Source: Clostridia bacterium
GTDB taxonomy: Bacteria > Bacillota > Peptococcia > Peptococcales > BICA1-8
Assembly: GCA_012720075.1 (NCBI GenBank)
Contig: JAAXZE010000160.1
Coordinates: 1 to 37,770, forward strand
Length of the DNA stretch: 37,770 nt
Reading direction: 5' to 3'
Positions 1 through 8,627 of the stretch are shown piece by piece. The number at the start of each line of letters is the position of its first letter. The first letter of the stretch is position 1. The notes beneath the pieces are model-generated. The model saw nothing but the letters and a program-made list of their open reading frames with translations. It was not told the origin of the DNA and did no database searches. The position numbers were made by a program, and so were the translations under genes.

Positions 1-193
1 ATATTTTTTTTGCAAATTATCATAAAATAAAAAATATTTTTTTTTTTTAATAATCGCAAAAAGAAGGAATTTTTTAATAAATATCTAATTTTATATAACT
101 GAAGGAAAAGAAAAGGAGGGTAGAGAAAAAAACAAGAAAAGTGCAAAAATTTCCATCTTTTTTAGTTTACTAATGTGAGGAGGTTGAAGTTTA

Positions 194-1858
194 ATGTATG
201 CATTTGCGGCATTTTTGCCCATTCTGGTGACAATCATTTTGATGGCAGCTTTTAACTGGCCTGCTAAAAAGGCTCTTCCCATTTCCTGGCTATTATCATG
301 TATAATCGCTTTAACTATTTGGCAAATGGATTTTCAACACGTGTTAGGTTATTCCATTTACGGTGTTGGTAAGGCTTTTGACGTACTGGTAATTATTTTT
401 GGCGCAATTTTAATTCTTAATACTTTAAAACAATCCGGTGCCATGGCTACCATTAACAATGGTTTCATGGGTGTTTCCAAAGACCGTCGCGTTCAAGCAA
501 TAATTGTCGGTTGGATGTTCGGTGCCTTTATCGAAGGTGCTGCCGGTTTCGGTACTCCCGCCGCATTAGCCGGTCCACTGCTTGTTGGTCTTGGTTTCCC
601 GCCATTGGCAGCCGCTCTGGTTGCACTTATTTTTAACAGTACTCCGGTTTCCTTCGGTGCCGTTGGTACTCCCATTGCCGGTGCTATGAGTACCATTGCC
701 GGAAACCTTAACAATGCCGGTTTTGATGCAGCCCGTACTGCAGAATTCAACCTGGCTTTAGCCAAATATGTAGCTCTTTTCCATTCTATGTGCGGTGTTT
801 TTGTTCCTCTGTTAGGTATCTGCTTAATGACTTATTTCTTCGGCAAGGAAAAATCACTTAAACATGGTTTGGCTGCTGCACCATTTGCTATTTTTGCCGG
901 TATCTGCTTCGTTGTTCCTTATCTGATTACCGCTTGGACTTTAGGTCCTGAGTTCCCATCATTGGTTGGTTCCTTAATCGGATTAGTGATTGTTGTTTTG
1001 GCTGCTAAGAATAATTTCTTCACACCCAAAACTCCTTGGGATTTCCCGGACAAATCCGAATGGGCCGATGAATGGAAATCCGTCGTTGATACCGGTGATG
1101 TCGGCGAAGCCAAAATGTCTTTGGTCAAAGCTTGGACTCCTTATGTTATCATAGCATTAATACTTGTTGTTTCCCGTGTTCCCGCTTTCGGGCTTAAAGC
1201 ATGGATGTCGGCTCAGATGATTAAATTCCCCATTCCTGGTGTAGAAGGATTAACTTATAATTTACAATACCTGTGGTTACCCGGTACCGTGCCCTTTATC
1301 CTGGTAGCATTACTGACCCATGTTATCCATGGTATGAATGGCGAACAAATATCCGCTGCCTGGAAGAATACCTTCAAACAGATTACCGGTGCTGCCATTG
1401 CCTTAGTAGCCGGTGTTGCTATGGTACAGTTAATGCTTAATTCCCATGTTAACGCCGGTGGTTTGGACAGTATGATGACTGCGATGGCTAAGGCCGCTGC
1501 AGGTATTGCCGGAGCCAGCTTCCCATTCTTTGCACCCTTTATAGGAATACTGGGAGCCTTCATTTCCGGTTCCAATACTGTTTCCAACATTCTGTTCGCT
1601 TCCTTCCAGTTTGAAACTGCATCAATTCTTCAGATGCCACAGATCCTCATTGTTGCTATGCAGGTTATCGGTGGCGCCATTGGTAACATGATTTGCGTTA
1701 ACAACGTTGTTGCCGCCTGTGCAACCGTGGGTGCTATCGGTGTTGAAGGATTGATTATCCGTAGAAACTCCATACCATGCTTCATTTACGCCATTATCGT
1801 AGCAATCGTTGTTTCCAGTCTGATCTACAGTGGATTTAACCCATTCCCAATTAACTAG
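194..1858 (+). CDS. lldP: L-lactate permease (LldP/LctP family)
   Basis: A 554-residue polytopic membrane protein, close to the roughly 550 residues usual for LldP. It is hydrophobic throughout, with about a dozen predicted membrane segments, an N-terminal segment from residue 2 and glycine-rich stretches such as [11 protein letters not shown] (about 114-124) that are typical of the family. LldP proteins import lactate, and often glycolate, by proton symport. The two genes downstream encode a lactate/glycolate dehydrogenase, which supports lactate as the substrate. The ATG is preceded by GTGAGGAGG at 176-184 with good spacing. The codon use is strongly biased (many GGT, GTT, TCC), which suggests high expression. 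The family call is firm; the preferred stereoisomer cannot be read from the sequence. Confidence 0.95.
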   Translation: MYAFAAFLPILVTIILMAAFNWPAKKALPISWLLSCIIALTIWQMDFQHVLGYSIYGVGKAFDVLVIIFGAILILNTLKQSGAMATINNGFMGVSKDRRVQAIIVGWMFGAFIEGAAGFGTPAALAGPLLVGLGFPPLAAALVALIFNSTPVSFGAVGTPIAGAMSTIAGNLNNAGFDAARTAEFNLALAKYVALFHSMCGVFVPLLGICLMTYFFGKEKSLKHGLAAAPFAIFAGICFVVPYLITAWTLGPEFPSLVGSLIGLVIVVLAAKNNFFTPKTPWDFPDKSEWADEWKSVVDTGDVGEAKMSLVKAWTPYVIIALILVVSRVPAFGLKAWMSAQMIKFPIPGVEGLTYNLQYLWLPGTVPFILVALLTHVIHGMNGEQISAAWKNTFKQITGAAIALVAGVAMVQLMLNSHVNAGGLDSMMTAMAKAAAGIAGASFPFFAPFIGILGAFISGSNTVSNILFASFQFETASILQMPQILIVAMQVIGGAIGNMICVNNVVAACATVGAIGVEGLIIRRNSIPCFIYAIIVAIVVSSLIYSGFNPFPIN

Positions 1859-1897
1859 AAATTTGTTGCCGGAAAGTTAAAAAAATTTTATAATTGT

Positions 1898-1925
1898 TTA
1901 AGGGGAGAAGCTATTCTCCCCTTAA
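1898..1925 (+). terminator. Perfect stem-loop between lldP and glcD
   Basis: A 12-bp perfect stem, TTAAGGGGAGAA pairing with TTCTCCCCTTAA, closed by a GCTA loop. No run of T follows, so it is a poor intrinsic terminator. It could instead be a partial terminator or an mRNA-stabilising hairpin that sets different levels for the permease and the dehydrogenase. Confidence 0.6.
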
Positions 1926-1980
1926 CTATCTATTTGAGTTTTCTAAATTATTCTGAATTTTTGGTGAGGAGGGATTTCTA

Positions 1981-3372
1981 TTGTTATCTCAAAATATTTT
2001 GAATGAGTTAATTAAGATTGTTGGCAAAGAAAATGTTTTGACTTCTAAAGAAGATTTGATCACTTATTCCTTTGACGGAACTGCTGATGTTCCCCATATT
2101 TTGCCTGATGTAGTTGTTACTCCTACAACCAAGGAACAAATTGTTAAAATCGTAAAATTGGCATCCCAACACAAAATTCCCATTACTACCAGGGGTTCCG
2201 GTACCAATTTAAGTGGTGGCACTATCCCCGTTGAAAATGGTATTGTGTTATCGATGTTGAAATTTGATAAAATTTTGGAAATTGATGCTGAAAATTTAGT
2301 CGCAGTTGTTCAGCCTGGTTTAGTAATCCAAAGACTTAATGAAGCAGTGGCACCTTATGGTTTGATTTATCCGCCCGACCCCGGAACTGTAACAACAGCT
2401 ACCATGGGTGGCTCGGTCAGTGAATGTTCCGGTGGACTGAGAGGCTTAAAATATGGTGTTACCAAAGATTATGTAATGGGTCTTGAAGTGGTAATGGCCA
2501 ATGGGGATATTATTAGGACAGGCGGTAAAACCGTTAAAAACGTTAGCGGCTATGACCTGACCAAATTATTTACCGGTGCTGAAGGCACATTGGGAATCAT
2601 TACTGAAATTACAGTGAAACTGATTCCGGCTCCCAAATACAGAAGAAGTATGTTGGCTATTTTCGATAATATTGAAAATGCTGGTAAAGCTATTGCCGAT
2701 ATTATCAAGAACCAGGTTATTCCCGCTACACTGGAAATAATGGATAACGTTACTATTCGTACTGTCGAAAATTATGCCAAGATTGGTTTACCCACCGATG
2801 CGGCTGCGATTTTGGTTATAGAAGTTGACGGAAGTGTTGAACAGGTTGTTTTAAATGAATTTGATACAGTACAAAGAATCTGTAAAGAAGACGGTGCAAC
2901 CCAAATTAAAATTGCTAACAGTGATAAAGAAAGAGATTCCATCTTTGCCGCACGCCGTGCAGCTTTGCCGGCCTTGGCTCAGGTTAAACCAACCACTGTT
3001 TTAGAAGATGCTACCGTTCCCAGAAGCAAGATTCCGGATATGCTGAAAGCTTTGGATGAAATTGCTAAGAAATATAATCTGAAAATAGGAACCTTTGGTC
3101 ATGCCGGTGACGGCAATCTCCATCCGACCATTTTAACCGATGAATCCAATACTGAAGAAATGGAAAGAGTTCATAAAGCCGTTGATGAAATATTCAAAGT
3201 TGCTTTAGAATTAGGCGGAACATTATCCGGTGAACATGGCATAGGTATGGCAAAAGCTAAATATATGGAGTTGCAATTTGGTAAAGAAGGAATGGCAGTA
3301 ATGAAAAAGATCAAGGACGCCCTTGATCCTGACGGAATTATGAATCCCGGTAAAATGTTTGGGGGGAATTAA
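1981..3372 (+). CDS. glcD: FAD-binding lactate/glycolate dehydrogenase subunit GlcD
   Basis: A 463-residue flavoprotein of the VAO/GlcD family that oxidises a 2-hydroxyacid (D-lactate or glycolate) and passes electrons to a partner Fe-S subunit. The FAD-binding PCMH domain carries TTRGSGTNLSGGTIP at residues 69-83. The C-terminal FAD-oxidase domain carries GHAGDGNLHP near residue 373, GEHGIG, and a final MNPGKMF. The start is TTG, chosen because GGTGAGGAGGG at 1963-1973 lies 7 bases upstream. It is followed after 2 bases by the Fe-S subunit and preceded by lldP, so lactate is the likeliest substrate. The related Acetobacterium lactate dehydrogenase uses EtfAB, but no etf gene is present here; the GlcF partner argues for electron flow to the membrane. 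Confidence 0.9.
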   Translation: MLSQNILNELIKIVGKENVLTSKEDLITYSFDGTADVPHILPDVVVTPTTKEQIVKIVKLASQHKIPITTRGSGTNLSGGTIPVENGIVLSMLKFDKILEIDAENLVAVVQPGLVIQRLNEAVAPYGLIYPPDPGTVTTATMGGSVSECSGGLRGLKYGVTKDYVMGLEVVMANGDIIRTGGKTVKNVSGYDLTKLFTGAEGTLGIITEITVKLIPAPKYRRSMLAIFDNIENAGKAIADIIKNQVIPATLEIMDNVTIRTVENYAKIGLPTDAAAILVIEVDGSVEQVVLNEFDTVQRICKEDGATQIKIANSDKERDSIFAARRAALPALAQVKPTTVLEDATVPRSKIPDMLKALDEIAKKYNLKIGTFGHAGDGNLHPTILTDESNTEEMERVHKAVDEIFKVALELGGTLSGEHGIGMAKAKYMELQFGKEGMAVMKKIKDALDPDGIMNPGKMFGGN

Positions 3373-3374
3373 CT

Positions 3375-4676
3375 ATGGCAACCATGTACGACTCCCTTGA
3401 TGCTGTTAAGGCCGAAATACTAAATTGCATGAAATGTGGAAACTGTCAGGAAGTATGTCCCATTTATTTGGAAGAAAAAAAAGAAGGGGCCGTTGCCCGT
3501 GGTAAAATAAAACTGGTTGATGCAGTATTGAAGGGCGACTTGGAATATACTGAAGGTCTGGCCGAAAAACTGGCCCTTTGTCTGACCTGCAAGGCTTGTG
3601 TTAAACATTGTCCCTGTGGTGTCCAGGTTGATAAAATCATTTTAGCAGCCAGATCTGCCCTGGTTAAAAAGAAAGGACTGCATCCAATTAAGAAGGCAAT
3701 CTTTGGAACATTAAAAAGACCGGGTCTCTTTAATATGGGTATGAAAACCGGTAGTATGTTCCAAGGTTTGGCCTTTAAAAAGCATAAAACCCTTAATGGT
3801 GCTTATCCTCGTTTTCCTTTTGGATTGGATATGCGGAGAATCATTCCTCCTTTGGCAACTACTCCACTAAGAAACCTTTTGCCTGAGGTTATCAAAGTTG
3901 ATAAACCGGTTAAAAAGGTAGCTTTCTTTACCGGCTGTACCATGAACTTTATCTATGTCGATGCCGGAAAAGCATTGGTTGATGTTTTGAAAGCCAATAA
4001 TGTGGAAGTTATTATTCCCAAAGACCAACACTGCTGTGCTATGCCCGTTCTTGCCCATGGTGACAGCGATACGGTAAAAGAAATGGCCAAATCCCATGTG
4101 GATTTATTCAGCAAACTGGATGTTGATAAAATTATAACCGCTTGCGGTTCTTGCGGGTCCATGTTCCAAAAGCATTATTTGGAAATTTTTGAAGATAATC
4201 CCGAATATTATGCAAAAGCCAAGAAAATCGCCGATAAAATCATGGACATTTCTGATTTCATTGTCAAAGAAATCGGTTTAGACGAATCCAAGCTGGGTCC
4301 GGTTAACATGAAAGTAACTTATCATGATCCTTGCCATCTTAACAGGGGTATGGGTGTAAAAGATTCTCCAAGGCAAATTCTCAAAGCAATTCCGGGACTG
4401 GAATTGATAGAAATGAAACATGCTGACCGTTGCTGTGGCAGTGCGGGATCTTTCAGTCTCACCCATTATGATCTGTCCATGTCAATTCATAAGCATAAAA
4501 TTGACAACATTAAAGCCACAAAAGCTGATGCTGTTGTAACCGGTTGCGGAGCTTGCATCATGCAGCTGGGTGATGGCATGAACAGGTTTAATCATAATGT
4601 TCCCATTTATCATACTGTTGAAATATTGGCTAAATCCTATGCTGCAAAAAAGAAAAGTGAAAAATCGGCCAGTTAA
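3375..4676 (+). CDS. glcF: Fe-S/CCG subunit of lactate/glycolate dehydrogenase (GlcF-like)
   Basis: A 433-residue protein with two N-terminal [4Fe-4S] ferredoxin motifs (C18-C21-C24-C28 and C69-C72-C75-C79). Two CCG domains follow: the first with a CTMNF start, HCCAMP and CGSCG, the second with DPCHLNRG, DRCCGSAG and GCGACIMQ. This matches GlcF and related heterodisulfide-reductase-D-like proteins, which take electrons from the FAD subunit and hand them to quinone or another membrane carrier. It begins 2 bases after glcD, behind a G-rich ribosome binding site, so the two are co-translated. It has no membrane segment of its own. A strong terminator follows directly. Confidence 0.9.
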   Translation: MATMYDSLDAVKAEILNCMKCGNCQEVCPIYLEEKKEGAVARGKIKLVDAVLKGDLEYTEGLAEKLALCLTCKACVKHCPCGVQVDKIILAARSALVKKKGLHPIKKAIFGTLKRPGLFNMGMKTGSMFQGLAFKKHKTLNGAYPRFPFGLDMRRIIPPLATTPLRNLLPEVIKVDKPVKKVAFFTGCTMNFIYVDAGKALVDVLKANNVEVIIPKDQHCCAMPVLAHGDSDTVKEMAKSHVDLFSKLDVDKIITACGSCGSMFQKHYLEIFEDNPEYYAKAKKIADKIMDISDFIVKEIGLDESKLGPVNMKVTYHDPCHLNRGMGVKDSPRQILKAIPGLELIEMKHADRCCGSAGSFSLTHYDLSMSIHKHKIDNIKATKADAVVTGCGACIMQLGDGMNRFNHNVPIYHTVEILAKSYAAKKKSEKSAS

Positions 4677-4681
4677 CGAAG

Positions 4682-4712
4682 AAGAGCTGTGAAATTCACA
4701 GCTCTTTTTTTT
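4682..4712 (+). terminator. Intrinsic terminator after glcF
   Basis: AAGAGCTGTG pairs with CACAGCTCTT around a short A/T loop and is followed by a run of eight T. It closes the lldP-glcDF lactate cluster. Confidence 0.92.
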
Positions 4713-4797
4713 AATGTTTATCTAGGTTAATGTAGTTTTTTTCGTGAGCTTTGGTTTATAATAATATCATTGCATAAGCAAATTTTAAAGGGGAATT

Positions 4798-6057
4798 ATG
4801 ATGGAAAACTATAAACCAAAGGTTATTGTTGTTGGGGGAGGGGCCGGTGGAATGATGGCCGCCGGCAGAGCTGCCCAGAAAGGAGCTTGGGTTACTTTAA
4901 TTGAAAAAAATAAAATCCTGGGCAAGAAAATTTTAATTTCCGGAAAAGGCCGCTGCAATGTAACCAATTTGTGTGAAATCGAAGAGATGATTAAAAATTT
5001 CCCAGGAAATGGAAGATTTTTGTATGGGGCTTTTAATGCCTTTTCCAATACTGATTTGGTGAATTTTTTTAAGGACTTTGGAGTTATGTTAAAGGTTGAG
5101 AGAGGCGGGAGGGTTTTTCCTCAATCCGACAGCTCCCGGGATATTGTTGAAGCCTTGAAAAAGTATTTAATACAAGGCCAGGTTAATATTCTTACCGGAG
5201 TAAATGTAATTGATATTATCGTTAAAGATAAAAAAATCTCCGGCGTGCTTTTGGGCGACGGACGTACCTTGTCTGCTCCAAGGGTGATAATTGCCACCGG
5301 AGGGTTGTCTTTTCCCGGTACCGGTTCAACGGGAGACGGCTATAACTGGGCCCAAAAGCTGGGCCATACTATAGTTCCTCTTAGGCCGTCCTTAATTCCC
5401 TTGGAAGTTGAAGAAAGGTGGATAAAAGAATTACAGGGTTTAAGTTTAAAAAATGTTTCTATAACCATTAAAACCGCCAATGGGAAAATATTGGCCGAAG
5501 CTTTTGGCGAGATGCTTTTTACCCATTATGGAGTTTCCGGACCCATAATCCTTACCGTCAGTCGTTATGCTGTAGATTATTGGCTTAATGATTCGAATCC
5601 TTTAATCTTAGCCATTGATTTAAAACCTGCTCTTTCTTGGGAACAATTGGACCAACGACTTATTCGGGAAATAAATAAATTCAGCAATAAATATTTTAAA
5701 AACAGCTTGGATGAATTGCTGCCCAATAAATTAATACCTGTGGTTATCCATAAATCTCAAATCCCTGAAGATAAAAGAATGAATCAAATTACCAAGGAAG
5801 AAAGACAAAACCTTCTTAAGGTCTTAAAATCCTTTGAATTAAAATTGACCAGGCCCCGGCCGATAACTGAGGCCATTGTTACCAGAGGAGGAGTAGATGT
5901 AAAAGAAGTCAATCCCAAAACTATGGAATCAAAACTGGTTGAGGGATTATATTTTGCCGGCGAAGTATTGGATATCGATGGCAATACCGGCGGCTATAAT
6001 CTTCAGGCATCTTTTTCCACCGGCTTTGTAGCCGGGGAGAGCGCTGCCCTGGTTTAA
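4798..6057 (+). CDS. BaiN/HI0933-family NAD(P)/FAD-dependent oxidoreductase
   Basis: A 419-residue flavoprotein. The N-terminal Rossmann motif is VVGGGAGGMMAAGRAAQ (about 10-26), followed by an acidic residue that would bind the FAD ribose, then LGKKILISGKGRCN and GGRVFPQSD, which mark the HI0933/YhiN/BaiN family. The C-terminal end has the second FAD-contacting stretch (AGEVLDIDGNTGGYNLQ). The cellular role of most members is unknown; BaiN itself was proposed to act in bile-acid dehydroxylation, but that role should not be assumed here. Two ATG codons are adjacent at 4798 and 4801; AAAGGGG lies just upstream. A TATAAT at 4757-4762 could be a -10 box but has no convincing -35. Confidence 0.88.
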   Translation: MMENYKPKVIVVGGGAGGMMAAGRAAQKGAWVTLIEKNKILGKKILISGKGRCNVTNLCEIEEMIKNFPGNGRFLYGAFNAFSNTDLVNFFKDFGVMLKVERGGRVFPQSDSSRDIVEALKKYLIQGQVNILTGVNVIDIIVKDKKISGVLLGDGRTLSAPRVIIATGGLSFPGTGSTGDGYNWAQKLGHTIVPLRPSLIPLEVEERWIKELQGLSLKNVSITIKTANGKILAEAFGEMLFTHYGVSGPIILTVSRYAVDYWLNDSNPLILAIDLKPALSWEQLDQRLIREINKFSNKYFKNSLDELLPNKLIPVVIHKSQIPEDKRMNQITKEERQNLLKVLKSFELKLTRPRPITEAIVTRGGVDVKEVNPKTMESKLVEGLYFAGEVLDIDGNTGGYNLQASFSTGFVAGESAALV

Positions 6058-6112
6058 TCACCGGCTGATTTGGATAGCCTAGGAATAAAACCATTTTCAT
6101 GGGGGTTATTCC

Positions 6113-6580
6113 TTGGGCATTATAAATATTTTTGAAAAGCTGTTTGCGAAAGTGTTAATAAAAATTATATTTTTATCATTAATATTAGTTTTGCTTTCTC
6201 AAACAATAATCTATTATCAGCCTTATAATCTAAAACTAAGTTTAGTGGATAGGCTAGAGGGAGAGCCCATTCGATTGGCTGAAATCCAACAGGCCGGTAA
6301 TGTTGACCTGGCAGGACAAAATATTACTCTCAAGGTTTTAAATACTAATATCAAAAGCCTACCGGAGGCTAAAATCTTGCTTAATGATATGGAAATCGGC
6401 GACTTTTCCAATATGCAATTTAGTTTTCTGGCGAAAAAAGGGGATTTAATCACTATTGATGCTTCCAGGTATTCCCTGGATTTGCGAATTCATATCATAC
6501 CATCTGAGGAAATGAAAATTAAAGACGGTATAATAAATGTAAAAAAAGGAGAAAAAGCGGTGATTGCCATAGAAAATTAA
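6113..6580 (+). CDS. Small membrane-anchored protein of unknown function
   Basis: A 155-residue protein I do not recognise. It has a short basic N-terminus, one hydrophobic segment at about residues 15-36 (signal anchor or uncleaved signal), then a soluble part rich in beta-prone stretches that would lie outside the cell. No cysteines or catalytic motif are visible. The predicted start is TTG at 6113 behind TGGGGG; the nearby ATG at 6099 is out of frame and soon meets a stop. It lies between the BaiN-like gene and a promoter for the next operon, so it probably ends the upstream transcript. Confidence 0.65.
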   Translation: MGIINIFEKLFAKVLIKIIFLSLILVLLSQTIIYYQPYNLKLSLVDRLEGEPIRLAEIQQAGNVDLAGQNITLKVLNTNIKSLPEAKILLNDMEIGDFSNMQFSFLAKKGDLITIDASRYSLDLRIHIIPSEEMKIKDGIINVKKGEKAVIAIEN

Positions 6581-6586
6581 AGCTTG

Positions 6587-6615
6587 TTGCAATAATTACC
6601 ATATTATACTATAAT
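6587..6615 (+). promoter_or_regulatory. Sigma-A-like promoter for the Lin0512-aroF-cmk run
   Basis: TTGCAA (6587-6592), a 17-base spacer, then a perfect TATAAT (6610-6615). Transcription would begin near 6622, giving a leader of about 55 bases before the Lin0512 gene. Confidence 0.7.
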
Positions 6616-6676
6616 TCCAGGTGAATAAACTTATGGATTTAATCCTGCGGTGGGGTTGAATTAGGAGAGGATAAAT

Positions 6677-7090
6677 ATGAATTATGGAAGCAGAAAAATA
6701 GCCAGTGTGGCCATTAAATTGGCTTTGACGGAGACCAGAGAAGAGGAACAAAAGGCCAAACAAGCTTATCTTGATTTAGGCATAAAAACGGCTGCAGTAG
6801 ACTGTGGAGGAGAATATCTGTCATCAGTCAAAAAAATTGTGGAAAGAGCTATTGTGGCTGCCAAACGGGAAGGTGTAATAAAAGATACCCATTCAGAGGA
6901 AGGAGCTGTAGCCGGGGCGACCAGAGAAGCCTTATCCCAAATAATGCCTAAAGCCGTCGGTCTTAACGTCGGCGGAAAGTTAGGAATAGCCCGGCATAAT
7001 GACCATATTAGTGTTGCCGTTTTTTTGGGTATAGGTTTATTGCACTTGGATGAAGTTTCCATCGGTTTGGCTCACAGGACCATTGCCTGA
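6677..7090 (+). CDS. Lin0512 family protein
   Basis: A 137-residue protein matching the Lin0512 conserved hypothetical family (TIGR02058). Family-like features are an alternating acidic/basic helix near residues 20-30, the glycine-rich NVGGKLGIARHND region, and the closing VSIGLAHRTIA. The biochemical function is not known. The ATG follows TAGGAGAGG at good distance. It is the first gene behind the promoter at 6587-6615 and lies 11 bases before the next gene, so it appears to lead an operon that continues into aroF. Confidence 0.8.
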   Translation: MNYGSRKIASVAIKLALTETREEEQKAKQAYLDLGIKTAAVDCGGEYLSSVKKIVERAIVAAKREGVIKDTHSEEGAVAGATREALSQIMPKAVGLNVGGKLGIARHNDHISVAVFLGIGLLHLDEVSIGLAHRTIA

Positions 7091-7101
7091 GGGAGAAGAA
7101 A

Positions 7102-7545
7102 ATGCGGGTTTTTATCAAGGATATAGCTTTAGAACAGATTGAATACTTATATAAATACCCCATTCAGGGTTTAGTATTTTCTCTTTATCAAGAAAATGCG
7201 GAAAAAATAAGAGAAATAATTGAACGGATACCGTTTTATTTAACCATTTTCGGAGAATTACATACCAATTTTAAATATGAAATCGAAGAATTGGTTTACT
7301 TCTGTAAACTGAATGGCATCATCATGCCTCATAGGGATGAAGAGTATAGTTGTCCGGTAATTTTATTAGAGGAAACTCCCTTTAATGTTTTTGTTCAACA
7401 AAACGGTATGCTCTTAACGGGAAGAGTAGATTTTAATGAGCTAAAAGAATTCACCAATTTTGAGGCATTGGTTTTGACCATAGATGAGTTTAATAAATAT
7501 TGGCCCCGGATTTTAGAAATTTGGACTAAAACCAAGGTGGTGTAA
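7102..7545 (+). CDS. Unknown protein, possibly a degenerate TrpF-like half barrel
   Basis: A 147-residue protein without a family I can name. By eye its first 80 residues follow the layout of phosphoribosylanthranilate isomerase (TrpF): a strand plus helix, then GLVFS (TrpF usually has GFVF), then a helix (AEKIREIIERIP), a strand (YLTIFGEL), a helix, and IIMPHRDE where TrpF has a VQLHGDE-like motif. The TrpF catalytic Cys of the KICG motif is absent, and the protein is shorter than the roughly 200 residues of TrpF. The C-terminal third shows no motif. It precedes aroF, an aromatic-pathway gene, with 7 bases between. The likeness is my inference from pattern alone; a regulatory or relict role is possible. 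Confidence 0.65.
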   Translation: MRVFIKDIALEQIEYLYKYPIQGLVFSLYQENAEKIREIIERIPFYLTIFGELHTNFKYEIEELVYFCKLNGIIMPHRDEEYSCPVILLEETPFNVFVQQNGMLLTGRVDFNELKEFTNFEALVLTIDEFNKYWPRILEIWTKTKVV

Positions 7546-7552
7546 AAGATTA

Positions 7553-8554
7553 TTGCTAATTACACTATCAATTAACGCTACAACTGAACAAATAAATAAT
7601 CTTTATAATAATTTGGCGGAAAAAAAACTTAATCCCCAAGTGTATCAAATAGACGGGCAAACGGTAATTTCTGTGGAAAAAAAAGATAACAGTTTAGAAT
7701 TAGTTGCCTTAGAGGCTATGGGTTTTGTGGAAAAGGTTATTCCCATTACAAAGCCCTATAAACTGGTCAGCAAAGAATATAAAAACCATAATACTGTTAT
7801 AAAGGTCGGAGACGTTGAGATAGGGTCAGGTAAAATTCAAATAATTGCCGGTCCCTGTGCGGTAGAAAGCAAAGAACAGATTATGGAGACAGCTTTTGCC
7901 GTAAAGGAAGCCGGTGCTACTATTTTAAGAGGAGGAGCCTTTAAACCCAGGACATCTCCTTATTCTTTTCAAGGATTGGGTGAAGAGGGCTTAATCTATT
8001 TAGCAGAAGCCGGAAGACAAACGGGTTTGCCGGTAATCACCGAAATTATGGATATTAAAGATATAGAGCTGGTATGTAAGTATGCGGATATCCTGCAAAT
8101 AGGCTCCCGGAATATGCAAAATTATTCTTTGTTAAGAGAGCTGGCAGCCATGGACAAACCTGTGATGTTAAAAAGGGGGCTGGCGGCAACCTTGGAAGAA
8201 TGGCTGTTAGCTGCAGAATACCTTATGGCAGGAGGCAATTCAAAAATTATCTTATGCGAGCGGGGAATCCGAACCTTTGAGACACATACAAGGAATACTT
8301 TAGATCTATCGGCAGTGCCTGCCATAAAGGAGCTTTCCCATTTACCCATCTTTGTTGATCCCAGCCATGGTACAGGAAAATGGAAATTAGTAAAGCCCAT
8401 GGCCAAGGCTGCGGTTGCGGCAGGTGCCGACGGATTGATGCTGGAAGTTCATCCTCAACCCAGTCAAGCTTATTCCGATGGGGAACAGTCTTTAACTCCT
8501 AATAACTTTAAAATATTGATGGAAGAAATAAAAAGATTGGCTGCTGTCCTTTAA
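7553..8554 (+). CDS. aroF: 3-deoxy-7-phosphoheptulonate (DAHP) synthase, AroF beta type
   Basis: A 333-residue type I-beta DAHP synthase. It condenses phosphoenolpyruvate and erythrose 4-phosphate, the first step of the shikimate pathway. An N-terminal regulatory (ferredoxin-like) domain spans about residues 1-70. The TIM barrel follows, with AGPCAVES, GGAFKPRTSPYSFQG, LKRGLAATLEEW, CERGIRTFE and the metal-binding DPSHGTGK. The start is TTG; the ribosome binding site AAGGTGG lies in the end of the upstream gene, so translation may be coupled. The N-terminal domain usually mediates feedback inhibition in this class, though the effector is not evident here. No other shikimate gene is adjacent. 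Confidence 0.95.
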   Translation: MLITLSINATTEQINNLYNNLAEKKLNPQVYQIDGQTVISVEKKDNSLELVALEAMGFVEKVIPITKPYKLVSKEYKNHNTVIKVGDVEIGSGKIQIIAGPCAVESKEQIMETAFAVKEAGATILRGGAFKPRTSPYSFQGLGEEGLIYLAEAGRQTGLPVITEIMDIKDIELVCKYADILQIGSRNMQNYSLLRELAAMDKPVMLKRGLAATLEEWLLAAEYLMAGGNSKIILCERGIRTFETHTRNTLDLSAVPAIKELSHLPIFVDPSHGTGKWKLVKPMAKAAVAAGADGLMLEVHPQPSQAYSDGEQSLTPNNFKILMEEIKRLAAVL

Positions 8555-8627
8555 AAAGGCTAAATATAATAAAATTTCAAAGTCTGCCGCTCAGTTTTAC
8601 GGCTATGATTCGAAAGGAATTATAAGC

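Noticed and set aside
1-193. Promoter search upstream of lldP
   Set aside because: The stretch is extremely AT-rich (long T run at about 37-49), and many weak -10 likenesses occur without a matching -35, so none can be chosen.
493-1590. Long minus-strand frames inside lldP and similar frames opposite other genes
   Set aside because: They lie opposite well-recognised genes, lack ribosome binding sites and show no protein-like motifs; they arise from the codon bias of the true genes.
4757-4762. TATAAT before the BaiN-like gene as a full promoter
   Set aside because: No sequence resembling TTGACA stands 16-18 bases upstream, so it is only mentioned with the gene.
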